Of a stretch of DNA of 15,095 nucleotides, positions 6,827 to 14,016 are shown in pieces (the first letter of the stretch is position 1; each line of letters starts with the position of its first letter). The stretch is taken from the NCBI GenBank assembly GCA_035291905.1, contig DATDRF010000033.1, positions 1 through 15,095 on the forward strand. The letters are read 5' to 3'. The translations under genes were made by a program, and so were the position numbers. The notes beneath the pieces are model-generated. The model made no database searches. It worked only from the letters and a program-made list of their open reading frames with translations, and had not been told where the DNA came from. This stretch comes from JACPLA01 sp035291905 (GTDB lineage: Bacteria; Bacteroidota; Ignavibacteria; UBA10030).

Positions 6827-6840
6827 CGAGGGAAATACAA
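6812..6840 (-). promoter_or_regulatory. Promoter of the leftward glycosylase/hydrolase cluster
   Basis: Read leftward, TTGTAT (plus-strand 6835-6840) is followed by 17 bases and TATATT (plus-strand 6812-6817). The -10 box matches five of six consensus bases and the -35 box three. Initiation seven bases beyond the -10 would fall at about 6805, directly before the ATG at 6804. Confidence 0.55.
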
Positions 6841-6853
6841 TTGGGGAAGCCGT

Positions 6854-6931
6854 CAGCTCACAGCGGTCAGCTCTCAGTTAAGCGGCGTAACCTATGAACC
6901 TTGAACCTGAAACCTGATACCTGAAACCAAA
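6854..6931. repeat. Two adjacent degenerate 7-base tandem repeats
   Basis: Positions 6854-6881 consist of four heptads based on CAGCTCA (CAGCTCA, CAGCGGT, CAGCTCT, CAGTTAA). After a short spacer, 6890-6931 consists of 7-to-8-base units based on AACCTGA. The two arrays have different units but the same period. They fill the gap between the leftward cluster and the terminator of the outer-membrane protein gene and do not encode a credible protein. Confidence 0.65.
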
Positions 6932-6937
6932 GAGGTG

Positions 6938-6971
6938 TACAAAGAAACGGCCGCGGGTGAGCGCGGCCGTT
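6938..6971 (-). terminator. Rho-independent terminator of the outer-membrane protein gene
   Basis: AACGGCCGCG (6946-6955) and CGCGGCCGTT (6962-6971) form a perfect 10-base-pair stem around a 6-base loop. Read leftward, the stem is followed by TTCTTTG, a moderate U-tract. It begins 22 bases after the stop codon of the beta-barrel gene. Confidence 0.8.
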
Positions 6972-6993
6972 ATCGAGGAAAATCTGCGAGGGG

Positions 6994-7506
6994 CTAGAAA
7001 TACCAACCCAGATTGACATAGGGAAGTCCCCCAACCCCCGACTTCAAAGAGAGGTTATATCCTGCGCCGAGGCTGAAGCCCATTCCCGTCTGCCAGTCGA
7101 ATCCAAACGTGGCGTACAGGTGGCTCCCGCTTCCCGAGAATCCACCGACGTCTCCGATGATGCCGGTCCCTGTCACTGTGACGGACACCGTTGCCCAGCT
7201 TATTCCTGCGACCGGAGAGAAATTCCAGTCAGGCACAAAAAACCGCCCGCCAAAACCAAACGTTGTGGCCGAGAGTTCGCCGCCTGTGACAGTGGCCGTA
7301 ATGCTTCCGTAACCAGCCGTCACTCGCACCCAATCCATCACGTTATAGTTCGCGTTGAAACCGAGCAATGTGGGGAAGGGATCGCCAAGCAATCCGAGAT
7401 GGACTCCTATTCTTTTCTGCATTCGGTTGCTCTGGGCAGAAGCATCCTGCACCATTATTCCCGTCGAAACGACCAACAGCGCGACCACAAGTAATGAGCG
7501 TCGCAT
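6994..7506 (-). CDS. Small outer-membrane beta-barrel protein
   Basis: This 170-residue exported protein has a signal peptide (MRRSLLVVALLVV, ending DASA at residue 24 with likely cleavage before Gln25). The mature part consists of alternating glycine/aromatic strands such as ATTFGFGGRFFV, SHLYATFGFDW and FSLGAGYNLSL. It ends YVNLGWYF, with the C-terminal phenylalanine that the BAM machinery recognises. The size suggests an eight-stranded OmpA/OmpX-like barrel, with no channel or enzyme function evident. ATG at 7506 is chosen because GGGAGG lies 4 bases upstream and the signal peptide starts there; the longer frame to 7551 adds 15 polar residues and would overlap the promoter. The gene is monocistronic, with its own promoter (7551-7579) and terminator (6938-6971). 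Confidence 0.85.
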   Translation of the reverse strand: MRRSLLVVALLVVSTGIMVQDASAQSNRMQKRIGVHLGLLGDPFPTLLGFNANYNVMDWVRVTAGYGSITATVTGGELSATTFGFGGRFFVPDWNFSPVAGISWATVSVTVTGTGIIGDVGGFSGSGSHLYATFGFDWQTGMGFSLGAGYNLSLKSGVGGLPYVNLGWYF

Positions 7507-7550
7507 AGAACCTCCCTCTGGTTGGTGGATGGGTGTAAACCAAGCTTTCA

Positions 7551-7579
7551 ATACTACTACTTTTCACAGTTCCCGTCAA
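7551..7579 (-). promoter_or_regulatory. Sigma-70-type promoter of the beta-barrel gene
   Basis: Read leftward, TTGACG (plus-strand 7574-7579) is followed by 17 bases and TAGTAT (plus-strand 7551-7556). Each box has one mismatch or fewer than two to consensus. Transcription would begin near 7544, giving a leader of about 38 bases that contains the GGGAGG ribosome binding site. Confidence 0.7.
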
Positions 7580-7769
7580 GGGACATCTTTGTAGACAACA
7601 AGAGCAAAGATTCGTATGTTTGACCTCGACGCATTGGGGCGAGATGACGCTTCTGTCTGAAAGTACCAAATGTGGTCAAAATAAATGAAAATCGAACGGT
7701 TCCCCGTTCATGCTAATTCATTGCGGTTCACGATCTTCATGAAATCCGGCATCACCAGGAGCAGATAGC

Positions 7770-8174
7770 ATGATCCCCATTATCATTCTCTCATCGATCG
7801 GTCTTCTGATCTCGCTCTATTTCACACTTGTCTATCGCGGAGTCCTCAGATCAGATTCAACGATGATCCCTCAGTTTTGCCGAATGGATAATGAGAGTTG
7901 CCTTTCCATCATCAAGACCCGCGAGGCGAGGATCATTGGGATTCCGAATTTCTATCTTGGAATTCTATTCTACCTTGCGATCCTGGCGGTCGCTTTGTTC
8001 CCTGCTCTCACACCGTACGTTTTGGATTCTCTGAAAATTGCATCAGGATTCACGGTCTTCGTCGGAATCGTTTTGAGTTACACCCTCCTCTTTGTCATGA
8101 AAAAGAATTGTGTTCTGTGTTTTACCGCTCACGTCGTTAATCTCATCCTCTTCGTGCTTCTCCTTCTCTCATGA
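7770..8174 (+). CDS. VKOR-family quinone-dependent disulfide oxidoreductase
   Basis: This 134-residue inner-membrane protein has four predicted helices and belongs to the vitamin K epoxide reductase family. In bacteria these proteins re-oxidise a periplasmic DsbA-like partner and pass electrons to quinone, doing the job of DsbB. The active-site CxxC is Cys114-Val-Leu-Cys117 near the start of the last helix. The loop cysteine pair that shuttles electrons is Cys37 and Cys44 in FCRMDNESC. GIPNFYLGILFY (57-68) matches the family pattern after the loop. It has the single-domain form, without the C-terminal thioredoxin-like domain fused in cyanobacterial homologues, so the partner must be encoded elsewhere. 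CAGGAG lies 8 bases before the ATG. Its TGA overlaps the deacetylase ATG by four bases. Confidence 0.9.
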   Translation: MIPIIILSSIGLLISLYFTLVYRGVLRSDSTMIPQFCRMDNESCLSIIKTREARIIGIPNFYLGILFYLAILAVALFPALTPYVLDSLKIASGFTVFVGIVLSYTLLFVMKKNCVLCFTAHVVNLILFVLLLLS

Positions 8175-9112
8175 ACCGCGTCGGTTTCATCTATCACCCC
8201 GACTATCTCAGGCATGATACGGGCGCAGGACATCCCGAACGTCCGGCCAGGGTGAGTTCGCTTGTGAACCACCTGCTCGCGATCCCCGAATGGCATTCAT
8301 TAATGCACATTCAACCGCGATCGGCGACGGTTGAAGAGCTTGCGCTCGTGCATCCGGACCGATATATCCGCTCGATTGAAGCGCGTTGCAGAGACGGAGA
8401 GACCATTCTGGATGATGGAGACACACATGTTAGCCGTGAATCCTTTGGCGTTGCTCTGCTCGCTGCAGGCGGGGTGTTCGAAGGAATCGACCGTGTGATG
8501 CGCAGCGAGTTTCGTTCCGTTTTTTGCGCCGTGCGTCCGCCAGGCCATCACGCAAAGAGCACAACGGCCATGGGCTTCTGCCTGTTCAACAACGTGGCTG
8601 CCGGAGCGCGATATGCAGAGCGGCGTCATGGGATCGAGCGGGTGGCGATCGTCGACTGGGATGTTCATCACGGGAACGGAACGCAGGAGATCTTCTATGA
8701 AGATCCTTCGGTCCTGTATATCAGTCTTCATCAGTATCCGTTCTATCCGGGTACAGGGGCGGAGGACGAACGGGGAATCGGCAGGGGGAAGGGATTCACG
8801 CTCAACTGTCCCATGCAAGCGGGGAGCGGTGAAAGGGAATATTTGGAGGCGTTTGAGAAAAAGATTCTTCCGGCTTTGGATCAATTCAAGCCCGAGCTCC
8901 TCATGATTTCCGCCGGATTCGATGCTCACAAGGACGATCCGCTGGCAGGGATCGAACTGACAGAAGGATCGTTTTCGAAAATGACAAAAATGCTTATGGA
9001 TGTTGCCGGCGAACATTGCGAGGGAAGGATTGTGTCTGTTCTGGAGGGGGGATATGACCTTGGTGCTCTCGCGAGAAGTGTGGAAGCACATATAAGGGAG
9101 CTGCTTCGTTGA
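8171..9112 (+). CDS. Histone-deacetylase-family (AcuC/acetylpolyamine-type) hydrolase
   Basis: This 313-residue zinc-dependent deacetylase of the arginase/HDAC fold is cytoplasmic. All key residues are visible. The tandem histidines are His126-His127 in RPPGHHA. The zinc ligands are Asp164 and His166 in VDWDVHHGNGTQ and Asp251 in SAGFDAHKDDPL. The transition-state tyrosine is Tyr295 in EGGYDL. The N-terminus HPERPARV (21-28) is also typical. The length matches bacterial class II HDAC-like enzymes. The substrate (acetyl-lysine, acetylpolyamine or another amide) cannot be told from sequence. The ATG overlaps the VKOR stop codon (ATGA, 8171-8174), so it is translated from the VKOR message. No functional link between the two is known to me. 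Confidence 0.93.
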   Translation: MNRVGFIYHPDYLRHDTGAGHPERPARVSSLVNHLLAIPEWHSLMHIQPRSATVEELALVHPDRYIRSIEARCRDGETILDDGDTHVSRESFGVALLAAGGVFEGIDRVMRSEFRSVFCAVRPPGHHAKSTTAMGFCLFNNVAAGARYAERRHGIERVAIVDWDVHHGNGTQEIFYEDPSVLYISLHQYPFYPGTGAEDERGIGRGKGFTLNCPMQAGSGEREYLEAFEKKILPALDQFKPELLMISAGFDAHKDDPLAGIELTEGSFSKMTKMLMDVAGEHCEGRIVSVLEGGYDLGALARSVEAHIRELLR

Positions 9113-9205
9113 AAAGCATGACACGAAGAGCACAGAGGTTTCACGAAGAACACGATGACTTCGTGCTCTTCGTGCAACTTCGAGTTCCTTCGTGTAATGT
9201 CTTTT
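9112..9205. repeat. Long imperfect hairpin built from CACGAAG repeats
   Basis: The inner arms, 9142-9155 and 9161-9174, pair over 14 bases with one mismatch around a 5-base loop. The outer arms, 9112-9128 and 9188-9205, pair with one mismatch and one bulge, and the middle pairs poorly. The arms contain repeated CACGAAGAG/CACGAAGAA units. It begins on the stop codon of the deacetylase gene and could end that transcript, though no U-tract follows. Similar CACGAAG-type dispersed repeats occur between genes in several bacteria. Confidence 0.7.
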
Positions 9206-9223
9206 CAGCCTGTCCCTTCCGAC

Positions 9224-9252
9224 TTGACACCTCCCTTCCAAAATCGTATATT
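9224..9252 (+). promoter_or_regulatory. Sigma-70 promoter of the thiamine operon
   Basis: TTGACA (9224-9229), a 17-base spacer and TATATT (9247-9252) match consensus in 11 of 12 positions. Initiation near 9259 would place the start of the RNA about 20 bases before the TPP aptamer and include the AGCCGTTT segment at 9276-9283. Confidence 0.82.
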
Positions 9253-9280
9253 TCTGACAGTTCTTTTCTAACTTGAGCCG

Positions 9281-9382
9281 TTTCCGTTAGGGGTGTCCCG
9301 CCGATTCCGGCTGAAATCATGCCGGAACCGGGGCTGAGATCAAACCCTGGAACCTGATCTGGATCATGCCAGCGAAGGAAAA
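9281..9382 (+). promoter_or_regulatory. TPP riboswitch (THI element) aptamer
   Basis: The conserved thi-box parts appear in order. AGGGGTG (9289-9295) comes first, then GGGCTGAGAT (9331-9340), then ACCTGATCTGG (9352-9362) and ATGCCAGCG (9366-9374). P1 forms from TTTCC (9281-9285) with GGAAA (9377-9381), and P2 from CCCG (9297-9300) with CGGG before CTGAGA. An optional P3a hairpin uses TTCCGG/CCGGAA (9305-9310/9322-9327). TPP binding stabilises P1 and switches the downstream terminator on. The three genes that follow match thiamine uptake and activation. Confidence 0.97.
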
Positions 9383-9401
9383 TGGAAGACCTTTTTCTTT
9401 C

Positions 9402-9443
9402 AGCCGTTTTTCGTTGGTGTCTCCGACCGAAAACGGCTTTTTT
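9402..9443 (+). terminator. Terminator of the TPP riboswitch expression platform
   Basis: AGCCGTTTTTCG (9402-9413) pairs with CGAAAACGGCT (9428-9438) with one bulged T, and a run of six T ends the element (9438-9443). It sits between the aptamer and the receptor start codon, so TPP would cause premature termination. The 5' side of P1 carries AGCCGTTT (9276-9283), which can pair with the 3' arm (9431-9438) as an anti-terminator. Confidence 0.9.
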
Positions 9444-9459
9444 ATTGCAGGAGAAGGAA

Positions 9460-11913
9460 ATGAAAACGGCTCGGAAGATAAGCGCGTTGATGGTTCTCAT
9501 GATCTCCGTGACTCTGTCCCGACAAGATGCCTCCGTCATCGGCAGGGTCATTGATGCGGAAACGAAACGACCTCTTGAATCTGCAAATATTCTTTTTGAA
9601 GGTACTACTCTCGGAGCAAGCTCTGATAAGGAAGGCAATTTCGCGTTCGAGCAGGTCCCGTTGGGTCGTCAAACTCTTGTCGTGAGTTATGTCGGGTACG
9701 GTACGATGCGAAAGATTCTGGAGGTTACCTCGGGATCTGCGGCCGTTCTTGAGTTTGCACTTTCCCCCGTGATTCTGCCGGGGCAAACCATTGTGGTCAT
9801 GGCAATGCGCGGAAGGGAGCGCGAAACCCCGGCCACCTTTGCCACTCTGGGGGCAAAAGACCTCGCAGACCGATACAACACCCAGGATATCCCGCAACTC
9901 TTATCGGAGTTACCCTCCACGACTTTCTATTCGGAAAACGGGAACGGGATCGGTTACAACTATCTCAATATCAGGGGATTTGATCAGCGGCGAATATCCG
10001 TCATGATCAACGGCGTGCCGCAGAACGATCCTGAAGACCATAATGTATACTGGCTCGATTTTCCCGATCTTGCCGCCAACCTTCAGGACCTCCAGGTTCA
10101 ACGGGGTGCCGGGAGTGCATTCTATGGTCCCGCTGCCATTGGCGGATCGGTAAACCTCATTACCACGAACTTTGCGTCCACCCCATCCATGAGCCTTTCC
10201 ACTGGGTACGGCGGCTTCAACACACGCAAGTATTCCGTACAAGTTCAATCGGGTTTAGTCGACAGCCGGTACGCCATTCAGGCCCGCCTCTCCCGAATCA
10301 GGAGCGAAGGATACCGCGAGAAGTCCTGGGCGGATTTTTCAAGCTATTTTCTCGGATTGGTGCGTTACGACGAATCGATGACCACGCAATTCAATTTCTA
10401 TGGCGGCCCGGTCGCCGACGGGCTGGCATACGCGGGGATCCCAAAAGAAGATCTGCGCGACAAGGATCTCCGAAGGAAGAACTACAGCTATTGGGAACCG
10501 GGGTATTTCGTACCGAGGCGGGCGGAGGAAATCGAGAACTTCAGCCAACCCCACTATGAATTCCTCCATGAGTGGCGCATCGATGACCAGGTGACGCTCA
10601 ACAATACCCTTTTCGTCGTGACGGGAGAGGGGTTCTTCGATTACGACGGTTCGTGGGCTCCGTATTCGTATTATCGCATTACTCCGCAAAACGGATTTCC
10701 GGTCTCCGGCGATCCGGACACTCTTTATGTTGCCAATGCGTTGATTCATGCCTGGGTCGGAAACGTGCAATACGGATGGCTCCCGCGGGCATTCATCAGA
10801 CATGACAACGGAGAGCTCACGGTCGGCATCGAGGCACGTATTCATCGTTCGCTCCACTGGGGCTCACTTCGCTGGGGTGAGGGACTGCCGGCCGGCGTCA
10901 CGCCTGACTACCGATACTATGAATACCGGGGAGCGAAGAATATCTTTTCACTTTATCTTCACGAGCTCTACAGTCTCCGTCCTGATCTGAATCTTCTTGT
11001 TGACCTGCAGTATGCCTACAATCAATATCGCCTGTACGACGAGAAATACGTCGGCACAAACTTCTCAGTTCCCTATCACTTCATCAATCCAAGGATTGGT
11101 GTGAACTACAATCTTTCAGAGAGGCTCAATCTGTACGGGCAGATCTCCCACACCTCTCGCGAGCCGAGGCTGAAGAATCTCTACGACGCAGCTGAGGTTA
11201 CCGGCGGTGAAGAGCCGCAGTTCCGGCAGACGGCGGGAGGATATGATTTTTCACAACCGCTTGTGAAGCCCGAACGGCTGACCGATATTGAAATTGGGGC
11301 CGGCTATTCCGACGCGGATTTTCGCGCGACGGCGAATCTGTTCTATATGGACTTCAGCAACGAGATCGTCAAGAGCGGGCAATTGGACCGCTTCGGGCAG
11401 CCTATCACAGGCAATGCAGAAAAGACAAGGCATGTCGGCTTTGAGCTTACCGGCCTGGTGCGGTTTGGCGCGCTTGAACTCCGGGGTAACATGACTTTGA
11501 GCAGAAACCGCCTTGTCCGCTACACCGTTTTCGACGGGGGAGGCCTTCCGCAAAAGCTCGACGGCAACACCATTGCCGGTTTTCCCGACTTTCTGGCTAA
11601 TACGAGCATGAGCTATTCTTCGTCGGGCTTCTCGGGGACACTGATGATGCAGCACGTAGGGAGATTCTTTACGGACAACTTTCAGAATCCCGGTTCCATG
11701 GCCGCTGATCCTGCACGGACCGTTGATGCCTACACGGTTTTCAACGGATGGCTGAGCTATCAGATCCCTGTGGGCGCGATGGGGCATTCGGTTGAGGCGC
11801 GCCTGCAGGTGAATAATATCCTCAACAAACTCTACTTTGCCCACGGAGAGGGAGGGGATTTCTTTCCGGCAGCAACAAGGAACATCTTCGCATCTCTCCG
11901 GATTTCACTCTAG
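9460..11913 (+). CDS. TonB-dependent outer-membrane receptor, probable thiamine importer
   Basis: This 817-residue protein starts with an export signal (MKTARKISALMVLMISV). A carboxypeptidase-regulatory-like beta domain follows (about 24-102), then the TonB plug (about 108-235) with LNIRGFDQRRISVMINGVPQND, RGAGSAFYGPAAIGGSVNLI and related motifs. A 22-strand barrel runs from about 240 to the end, closing with NIFASLRISL. Energised by TonB-ExbBD, it would carry a scarce ligand into the periplasm. The TPP riboswitch and the downstream pyrophosphokinase indicate thiamine or a thiamine precursor, as predicted for THI-regulated receptors of Bacteroidetes. The start at 9460 has AGGAG 6 bases upstream; an ATG at 9382 lies inside the riboswitch and is rejected. 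The ligand assignment is inference from regulation and context, while the receptor fold is clear. Confidence 0.93.
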   Translation: MKTARKISALMVLMISVTLSRQDASVIGRVIDAETKRPLESANILFEGTTLGASSDKEGNFAFEQVPLGRQTLVVSYVGYGTMRKILEVTSGSAAVLEFALSPVILPGQTIVVMAMRGRERETPATFATLGAKDLADRYNTQDIPQLLSELPSTTFYSENGNGIGYNYLNIRGFDQRRISVMINGVPQNDPEDHNVYWLDFPDLAANLQDLQVQRGAGSAFYGPAAIGGSVNLITTNFASTPSMSLSTGYGGFNTRKYSVQVQSGLVDSRYAIQARLSRIRSEGYREKSWADFSSYFLGLVRYDESMTTQFNFYGGPVADGLAYAGIPKEDLRDKDLRRKNYSYWEPGYFVPRRAEEIENFSQPHYEFLHEWRIDDQVTLNNTLFVVTGEGFFDYDGSWAPYSYYRITPQNGFPVSGDPDTLYVANALIHAWVGNVQYGWLPRAFIRHDNGELTVGIEARIHRSLHWGSLRWGEGLPAGVTPDYRYYEYRGAKNIFSLYLHELYSLRPDLNLLVDLQYAYNQYRLYDEKYVGTNFSVPYHFINPRIGVNYNLSERLNLYGQISHTSREPRLKNLYDAAEVTGGEEPQFRQTAGGYDFSQPLVKPERLTDIEIGAGYSDADFRATANLFYMDFSNEIVKSGQLDRFGQPITGNAEKTRHVGFELTGLVRFGALELRGNMTLSRNRLVRYTVFDGGGLPQKLDGNTIAGFPDFLANTSMSYSSSGFSGTLMMQHVGRFFTDNFQNPGSMAADPARTVDAYTVFNGWLSYQIPVGAMGHSVEARLQVNNILNKLYFAHGEGGDFFPAATRNIFASLRISL

Positions 11914-11916
11914 GAT

Positions 11917-12567
11917 ATGAGCAAAACCGCCCTCATCCTCGCAAACGGCAAGTCACCGACAAGATCGCTCCTGCTTCGGTACCGAAAACGATCGGAGTTT
12001 TTCGTTTGTGCCGATGGAGGGGCAAACTATGCTGCATCTCTTGGCGAAAGCCCCGACCTTATCATAGGTGACCTTGATTCCATCAAGGCCTCGACTGTGA
12101 AGAAATTCCGAAGTATCCTCACGCGTCGCATTTCGGATCAAAACAGTACGGATCTGGAAAAAGCCCTTTCGTGGTTGGTTCGGAAGAACTATACAGACAT
12201 CATTGTTCTCGGGGCGACGGGAGGCCGCGTTGATCATCTGGCAGGGAATCTCAGCGCTTTGGGAAAGTTCTCAAAACGCGCCCGTATCACGTTTGCCGAT
12301 GAATCGGGAGAACTGAGGGTAGTCGGGAGCGAAATGGTCCTGGATGCGCCGGCGGGCACCACGATCTCGCTGATTCCCCTTGCGAAGTGCGAAGGGATTG
12401 TCACGCACGGGCTGAAGTGGGAATTGCTGAACGGCACCCTCGAGCTTGGGGTCAGTGAAGGGACAAGCAACGTCGTCAAATCCAGTCCTGCTACCATCCG
12501 CGTGCGCCGCGGCACACTCCTGATCTTCCAACTGCGTCAATCTGCCGGATCCCGCGGGTCTTCATGA
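11917..12567 (+). CDS. thiN: Thiamine pyrophosphokinase
   Basis: This 216-residue cytoplasmic enzyme transfers pyrophosphate from ATP to thiamine, giving thiamine diphosphate and AMP in one step. The family motifs are in order: CADGGAN (31-37), PDLIIGDLDS (46-55), DQNSTDLEKAL (74-84) and LGATGGRVDHLAGN (98-111), the last containing the metal/ATP-binding Asp106-His107. The C-terminal beta domain has GLKWEL (165-170) and EGTSN (181-185), which line the thiamine site. The length is normal for bacterial TPK. It starts 3 bases after the receptor stop and overlaps the symporter by 4 bases (ATGA, 12564-12567), so it is the central gene of the riboswitch-controlled operon. Its presence suggests the pathway delivers thiamine itself rather than only its pyrimidine or thiazole parts. 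Confidence 0.95.
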   Translation: MSKTALILANGKSPTRSLLLRYRKRSEFFVCADGGANYAASLGESPDLIIGDLDSIKASTVKKFRSILTRRISDQNSTDLEKALSWLVRKNYTDIIVLGATGGRVDHLAGNLSALGKFSKRARITFADESGELRVVGSEMVLDAPAGTTISLIPLAKCEGIVTHGLKWELLNGTLELGVSEGTSNVVKSSPATIRVRRGTLLIFQLRQSAGSRGSS

Positions 12568-13976
12568 TTCAACTCAGCCTCGCCGACACCATTCTTATCG
12601 GTCTGTATTTCGCGGCCGTCGTGTATATCGGATACCGGGCCGGAAAGAGGCAGCGTGAAACCACGGATGATTTTCTTCTCGCCGGCAGAACGCTTACTCT
12701 CCCGATGTTCGTAGCCACGCTGGTTTCCACCTGGTACGGCGGAATCCTTGGGGTCGGCGAGTTTTCCTACAGGTACGGCCTTTCAAACTGGGTCGTCCTT
12801 GGTGTCCCCTACTACGTTTTTGCGCTGGTGTTCGCGCTGTTCCTTGCCAAAAAAGTCCGTGCGACGAATTTCCTTACGATCCCTGACAAACTTGAAGCAA
12901 GTTACGGCCGGAAAACGGCGCTTCTCGGAAGCGTTCTGACCTTCATTCTTGTCACTCCCGCCGCATACGTGCTGATGCTGGGCATTCTCGTTCAACTTGT
13001 TTTCGGATTAAACCTCACCCTCAGCATAGTCATCACGACGTTTTTGACAACAGTCTACCTCTTCCGCGGCGGATTCCGTTCGGATGTGTGGGTCAATGCT
13101 TTCGAGTTTGTGCTCATGTTTGTCGGTTTTGCCACGATCGTGGTGTTTGCGCGCAATCAGTTCGGCGGACCGGAATTCATCACACGAAATGTGCCGCCCC
13201 TGCACCTCTCATGGCATGGAGGCAACACCTGGCAGTACATCGGCGTGTGGTTCTTCATCGCCCTCTGGACCCTCGTGGATCCCGCCTTCCATCAGCGATG
13301 CTACGCGGCTAAAGACGGAAAGACCGCTCAAAGGGGGATCATTGTTTCAGTAATGTTCTGGTTTTGCTTTGATTTCCTGACGACCACAGCGGGACTGTAT
13401 GCGAGAGCGGCTCTCCCGGATCTGGATCAGCCGATGTTCTCGTATCCTTTGCTCGCAGAGGTAACGCTTCCGTCGTTCGCGAAAGGGCTCTTCTACGTCG
13501 GGCTTCTGGCCACAATCATGTCCACGCTCAGCAGCCTTATGTTCATTTCTGCGACAACCGTGGGGAATGATATTGTGGGGAGGCTCTCTCGGAGCGGGAA
13601 TCGGGCAGCCGAAGTGCACCGATGGACGAAGTATGGTCTTGTGATCGGTGGTGTCGTGGCAGTGGGGTTGGCCCTCGTTGTTCCTTCGGTTGTGAGTATC
13701 TGGTACACAATCGGCACGACGATCATTCCGGGGCTTCTTGTCCCGATTCTGGCCGGATATTTTGACCGGCTCAGGATTCCTGGCAATTACGCGTTTGCAT
13801 CCATGCTCGGCGGATGGATGACATCTTCGGCGAGCCTGGTATACGGCAAATTATACGAGACAAACGGAACGGCTGCCTATTGGTTTGGGATCGAGCCGAT
13901 GTATCCGGGCCTGGCGGTGGCTCTCATTTGCTGGGGGATAGGAAAGCTCAGAAACACGTCAGCAATGGGCAAATAG
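12564..13976 (+). CDS. Sodium:solute symporter (SSS family), candidate thiamine transporter
   Basis: This 470-residue inner-membrane protein has about 13 hydrophobic helices. SSS-family marks include DDFLLAGRTL (35-44) after the first helix, the substrate-path helix beginning PMFVATLVSTWYGG (47-60) and FHQRCYAAKDGKTAQRG (242-258). The helix LLATIMSTLSSLMFISATTVGNDI (314-337) carries Ser320-Thr321 at the position of the family's sodium site. It should couple import of a small solute to the sodium gradient. Translation is coupled to the pyrophosphokinase, and the operon is under the TPP riboswitch. It therefore takes the inner-membrane place held by PnuT in many Bacteroidetes thiamine operons. 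The substrate, thiamine or its pyrimidine precursor, is inferred. The family also moves sugars, proline, pantothenate and nucleosides. Confidence 0.9.
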   Translation: MIQLSLADTILIGLYFAAVVYIGYRAGKRQRETTDDFLLAGRTLTLPMFVATLVSTWYGGILGVGEFSYRYGLSNWVVLGVPYYVFALVFALFLAKKVRATNFLTIPDKLEASYGRKTALLGSVLTFILVTPAAYVLMLGILVQLVFGLNLTLSIVITTFLTTVYLFRGGFRSDVWVNAFEFVLMFVGFATIVVFARNQFGGPEFITRNVPPLHLSWHGGNTWQYIGVWFFIALWTLVDPAFHQRCYAAKDGKTAQRGIIVSVMFWFCFDFLTTTAGLYARAALPDLDQPMFSYPLLAEVTLPSFAKGLFYVGLLATIMSTLSSLMFISATTVGNDIVGRLSRSGNRAAEVHRWTKYGLVIGGVVAVGLALVVPSVVSIWYTIGTTIIPGLLVPILAGYFDRLRIPGNYAFASMLGGWMTSSASLVYGKLYETNGTAAYWFGIEPMYPGLAVALICWGIGKLRNTSAMGK

Positions 13977-14016
13977 TGGGATTCCCCTGCGTTTCCCTCC
14001 CCTAACTTTTTCCGCA

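Noticed and set aside
6854..6931. Possible CRISPR array
   Set aside because: Units are 7 bases with no unique spacers, so these are simple tandem repeats.
7694..7709. Perfect hairpin GAACGG-TTCC-CCGTTC upstream of the VKOR gene
   Set aside because: Only 6 base pairs, no U-tract and no clear relation to a promoter; not enough to call a regulatory site.
8300..9241. Leftward open frame of 313 codons opposite the deacetylase
   Set aside because: The rightward frame has every catalytic HDAC residue; this one is its antisense shadow and runs through the hairpin repeat.
9382..9459. Upstream in-frame ATG at 9382 for the TonB-dependent receptor
   Set aside because: It lies at the edge of the aptamer and would translate the terminator; the ATG at 9460 has an AGGAG site and begins the signal sequence.
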